64,000 bases of DNA from contig WBMW01001268.1 of the NCBI GenBank assembly GCA_013396635.1, forward strand, positions 1,562,830 to 1,626,829. The letters run 5' to 3'. The stretch is from Penelope pileata (lineage: Eukaryota > Chordata > Aves > Galliformes > Cracidae). The notes below the pieces were generated by a model, which saw only the letters and a list, made by a program, of their open reading frames with translations, did no database searches and was not told where the DNA came from. Each line of letters starts with the position of its first letter. Position 1 is the stretch's first letter. The position numbers were made by a program, and so were the translations under genes. Shown piece after piece: positions 60,501-64,000 of this stretch.

Positions 60501-61639
60501 TGGATTTAAACTCCACTGATTTGCATGTCTTGTTACTGGAAAACTGGGACTCTGTACTGACTGGAAGCAGTGGAAATGAGTTATCGATCCCTGTGTTATC
60601 CATATACTGGTGGCATTTCAGCCCACTGCCTCACAGGCTCTGGATCCACAAGCAGTTGAGCTATTTGAGCTATGCATTGCTGCCAAGTAGTGTTCTCACA
60701 GCCCAGCTACCTCCTCACATTTCTTTCTTTATTGCATTCCCATTCCTGAACATTCGCTTCCCCCCCTTTCCTGTGTAAAATTGGACGTTCATTCATTGGT
60801 CCCATCTGAGCTCATACAGCTCCTTAAGCCAGAAGAAAACCATCCATTTTATTTTTGCTGCCTCATGTTTCCTCTGGCTTAGCAAATGAATGCAGATCAC
60901 AGGTGGGTCTGACAAGGGCCAGAGCTGACACGAGGTAAATGGCAGACACGCACAGCTGGAAATGCGAGAGTCAGGGAGAGTGGTACCTCCTCCTCCAGTG
61001 GCAGTGAGCCATTGAATCAGCTCATCCCATCCTGCAGGACTGCATCTCTCTGTGATTTGGCCACACACTGAACAGATGTACCGTCAAGAAACAGTCTGGG
61101 GGACATTAAGCAAATTCCCTGCCAGAAATTTAACAAAAATACCCTTCACAACTTGTCCTTTTTATACCAAAGACTATGGTCAAGACAACAAAACCTTAAA
61201 CTCAGTGATATGATGGGCACTGTCATAGTTTAAAGACAAACATAAATAACTGACGTCCTTTGCTATTTGTCCTCCAAAACAACACCTACTCCCTGTATTC
61301 CTCAGGACTCACAGAAACACAGAAAATCAGGACTAGCTGTGTAGTCCACCTGTGTTCCTCAGCCTCTTTAGCCATCACCTCACGTAAGGAGCTCAGAGAG
61401 GTCTGTTGTCAAAAAGATCACAGCATTAGGTGGTGACTTATCATGCCCATTGCTTCAGCTCTCCCTTCCCTAACTCGAGCATTATAAACATGGCTCAATA
61501 ACAGGATTGATACCTTCGGCAGAGTTTACACAGGTCTAAAAGACAGCATCTGACACAGAGTAAATGGCTGAAGTTCACCAGAGTCAGTAAAGAGTTTGCC
61601 CAATTTAGAAGTGGGGTTTTCCTCAGGGATGCCAGCCAG

Positions 61640-62440
61640 ATCCATTCATGTTTGTGGAAGAATATCTGATTTACACACTTTCAGTGCACCTGATACGTTC
61701 TGATACGATACCTGTTCTGCCACGAAGATGAGCTTTTTAATGAGATTAATGATCCCTGGGTCACTACTATCAGAGATTGATGAGGTTCTCACCAAAATCA
61801 ATTTACTGTTTCTTTCTACCAAGGGTTGCTGCCACTCTGCTGCATCCCAATCTGGGTCACAATTAAGACGATGCAGTTTGATCTGTTTTTCCCTGACCAG
61901 ACACTTCAATTCAGTGCCTACAGTTTGTTGTATACAGTTTTCTGATAACCTCAAGTGAGCCTAATGGTAGCAGTGCATTAACCCGCTGATGCTAATCTGC
62001 AGGATTGGGTATCAGGATATGCAAATGAATTAAACTAGATCTTGTTTTCAAAAGGTATCATAAGACATCCCTTGAGCTTGATGTGCTTTTGGACATAATT
62101 TGATGCATTAACATTTAATTTCTGCCAGGTGAGGTTCACCTTCCCCTGAGGTAAAGAGCTTACAGTGTGACACAGATCTTGTTCTTCTAACAAGAAACAC
62201 AAGATCCAGTTTCTCTCTCCTCTTCCTTCCCCCACTACTTTCCTTCCACAATGTTTTAAAAACCTGACAGAAATGCGAGAAAAGTTGCTGTGCTCCCATT
62301 AGGGCTCTGTTCTCGCTCAGTGACTCCCCAGTCATATTTGCTACCTTGATGTGCCAGTGCTGTTGGGATCTAGACAGCAATCGCTTTTTTTTCCCCCTCC
62401 TCTCTTCATCCTGTTAGTGCCCTGGGACAGCTACTTTAGC
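61640..62440. promoter_or_regulatory. possible homeodomain/POU-rich enhancer
   Basis: Two TAATGA homeodomain cores lie nine bases apart (61738-61743, 61747-61752), just after a TGATACG doublet at ten-base spacing (61691, 61701). GCTAATCTGCAGGATT (61991-62006) has OTX-like cores on both strands. A perfect octamer ATGCAAAT (62019-62026) is followed by GAATTAAA. No repeat and no convincing coding frame is present. This is the best motif cluster in the window, still unproven. Confidence 0.35.
62019..62026 (+). promoter_or_regulatory. perfect octamer (POU) site
   Basis: ATGCAAAT within GGATATGCAAATGAATTAAA. The flanking AT-rich half-site GAATTA is compatible with POU factor dimers or a POU plus homeodomain pair. 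Confidence 0.4.
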
Positions 62441-63079
62441 TTCTTGACTTGAACATAAGAGCAACTAAGAAGAGGTTTGCACCAGAGTCCCGGTCCAAGG
62501 CACATGCAGATCCTGTTAACTGCTGGGGCAGGATTTGGGGATGTTAGTCCACCCAGTGCGAACATTCACCCCAAACAGGCCCTCAGAACAGTCTGTGGCT
62601 TTACAGCTCTCCACACTATTTGATTTATGGAGTTCCAAGTGACCTGGGACATAACCACTGCCAATAGTTAAGATCAGAGATTTTTAAAGGTCAGTAGGGA
62701 CCACTAGCCTCCATTAGACCAGCAGCCAAATAATTTAATCCAGTAAATCCTGCCTCAAATCCATATCTTGTGGTTGAGCTGGAACATATATTTTCAGAAG
62801 CTGTTCCAAACTCAGTTTAGAGATTTCATTTTAACGAGGTATCTCACCGAGCTCTCTGCATCCCTGTACTTGTCCTCGCATGCAGCACTGAGTATATGCT
62901 CACATCTCCCTTCTTACAGAAAGGTTTTGCTTAAAACATTGCTGATTTTGGTTAGAGCAGAATTGTTTACTGAGTGCTACCAACGTGTTCTGCCTTGCTT
63001 AAGTAATGGTTTTAGGATGTAATTAGACAGATACTATTCATAAATGATACTGCCTGATCAGATGGCAGACTAAGCTTAG

Positions 63080-63270
63080 TGAGATAGAGATTTCCTTTTT
63101 AATTAAAACTGCAACACTTCTGTGCAGTGGATTAACACTGAAGGGGTCACTGGAGGGAGTGAATTAAAGTATGATTTGAATGATGAGAAAGTGGCCATTT
63201 TGGAGCAATTTAACAGCATAATAACTGTGTCATTTCCCAACATTTTCTTTGAAGGACCCCTGAGACTGTA
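63080..63270. promoter_or_regulatory. possible conserved noncoding element
   Basis: TTTTAATTAAAACTGC near 63097-63112 contains a near-palindromic TTTTAATTAAAA homeodomain-type site. It is followed by TGGATTAACA and ATGATTTGAATGATGAG. Repeat-free and non-coding. Weak evidence. Confidence 0.2.
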
Positions 63271-64000
63271 TTACCTTGAGTTAACCCTTAAAACACCTTA
63301 AAGGTAGTAGAATATCATTTCCATTTTATTTTTTATGAAAATTGAGATGTGTAAGGTTAAAGTAAAAATGAAATAATCTTTGGCTTCTCTTTTGCAACAT
63401 CCATCTTGACAGCAAGAATTTCTTTTTGGAAGTACCTGGGCTCCCATCGATATCAGTTGGAGCTGGGGAGCAGGGATGGTCTTCAACAGCTACAGAAATC
63501 AAGCCCCAGTCATTCTTTTTAGGTAAACCATGTTGTCATGTGTGCACTCCACTACTAAGCTGCAATATGAACACTGATTTTTAATTCCCAGGATACCTAA
63601 CCTTGCTGGCTGACTGGCCCCACGAGACTGTTGGTAACCATCATCTGCAGATGTCACACTTGCACTGAAACATCCTGGCTTTTCAATTAAAGGAAGCCTG
63701 AAATATTTTCCTTTCCTTAAACCCTTTCAACCTACAAGATCTTGAATCATACCACTGCAAGCCCACCTTCACATAGGCCTCAGCATTAATTTCCCCTAGT
63801 GAGACTGTAACTGCTGTTTAGCTGACATCTGTTAACAAAGCTGAGTACAACGGGTGCTTAACTTCAAGTCTAAAACTTGCGCATGAATCCTTTTTCTAAA
63901 TACTCCGCAATTAGACATAAGCTGAGTAAGGCAGAGACTGCAGCACTGTATCGCTAGGAAACAAGTAGGGAGAAGAAATCTGAGCTGTCCTTGTGCCACT

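Larger units (their letters stand above)
48086..64000. other. unique DNA, no gene recognised
   Basis: No CR1 or LTR was recognised in this 16-kb stretch. There is an 18-A run at 50460-50477 followed by five G. GC-richer, CpG-bearing patches occur at 53100-53600 and 58800-59560, with frames of about 65-117 codons on both strands but no domain. The 72-codon plus frame 56511-56729, next to a possible enhancer, is also unrecognised. Candidate regulatory segments are listed separately. Confidence 0.5.

Noticed and set aside
1..64000. CRISPR arrays, operons, tRNA, rRNA or known microRNA genes
   Set aside because: No regularly spaced direct repeats, no tRNA B-box with cloverleaf, and no sequence I recognise as a known small RNA. 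The repeat content is that of a bird nuclear genome.

Overview
This window looks like intergenic or intronic DNA from a bird. The main evidence is the interspersed repeats. CR1 LINE 3' ends with the avian ATTCTATGATTCTATG-type tail occur on both strands. There is a degenerate solo LTR of a family common in Neoaves (minus strand, about 11184-11700). The rest is scattered, highly eroded MIR-type SINEs, and total repeat load is low. Species and chromosome cannot be read from the sequence.

No complete protein-coding gene is visible. Excluding two frames that read through the assembly gap, no open frame exceeds about 170 codons. The only recognisable protein remnants are two decayed CR1 pol C-termini (19803-20090 minus, 42797-43460 plus). 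I recognise no tRNA, rRNA, snRNA or known miRNA, and no CRISPR array.

Layout. 1-11.2 kb is AT-rich unique sequence with one MIR-like SINE (3841-4004) and one CR1 (4231-4445). 11.2-11.7 kb is the solo LTR. 11.7-19.2 kb is unique sequence with a TATA-plus-first-exon-like arrangement (15896-15974), a near-palindromic RFX X-box (17482-17495) and a probable second LTR (about 18823-19245). 19.7-20.05 kb is a CR1. 22264-24385 holds a 790-base N gap whose two flanks are the same 666 bp, most simply an unmerged contig overlap. 24.4-42.8 kb is unique sequence with three MIR-like SINEs, GC-richer islands, a G4-prone tract (34587-34619) and two or three exon-like segments with good splice signals (29693-29863, 41137-41260). 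42.8-43.5 kb is the best CR1. 43.5-64 kb is unique sequence with a poly(A)-site-like arrangement (45558), a MIR (47955-48085) and several segments rich in homeodomain, POU, GATA and RFX motifs that resemble vertebrate conserved noncoding enhancers.

The clearest anomaly is the duplicated gap flank. The most useful biological leads are the possible unannotated promoter and exons and the candidate enhancers. All of these rest on motif reading alone and need cross-species alignment or RNA data. I found no evidence of a novel multi-gene system.
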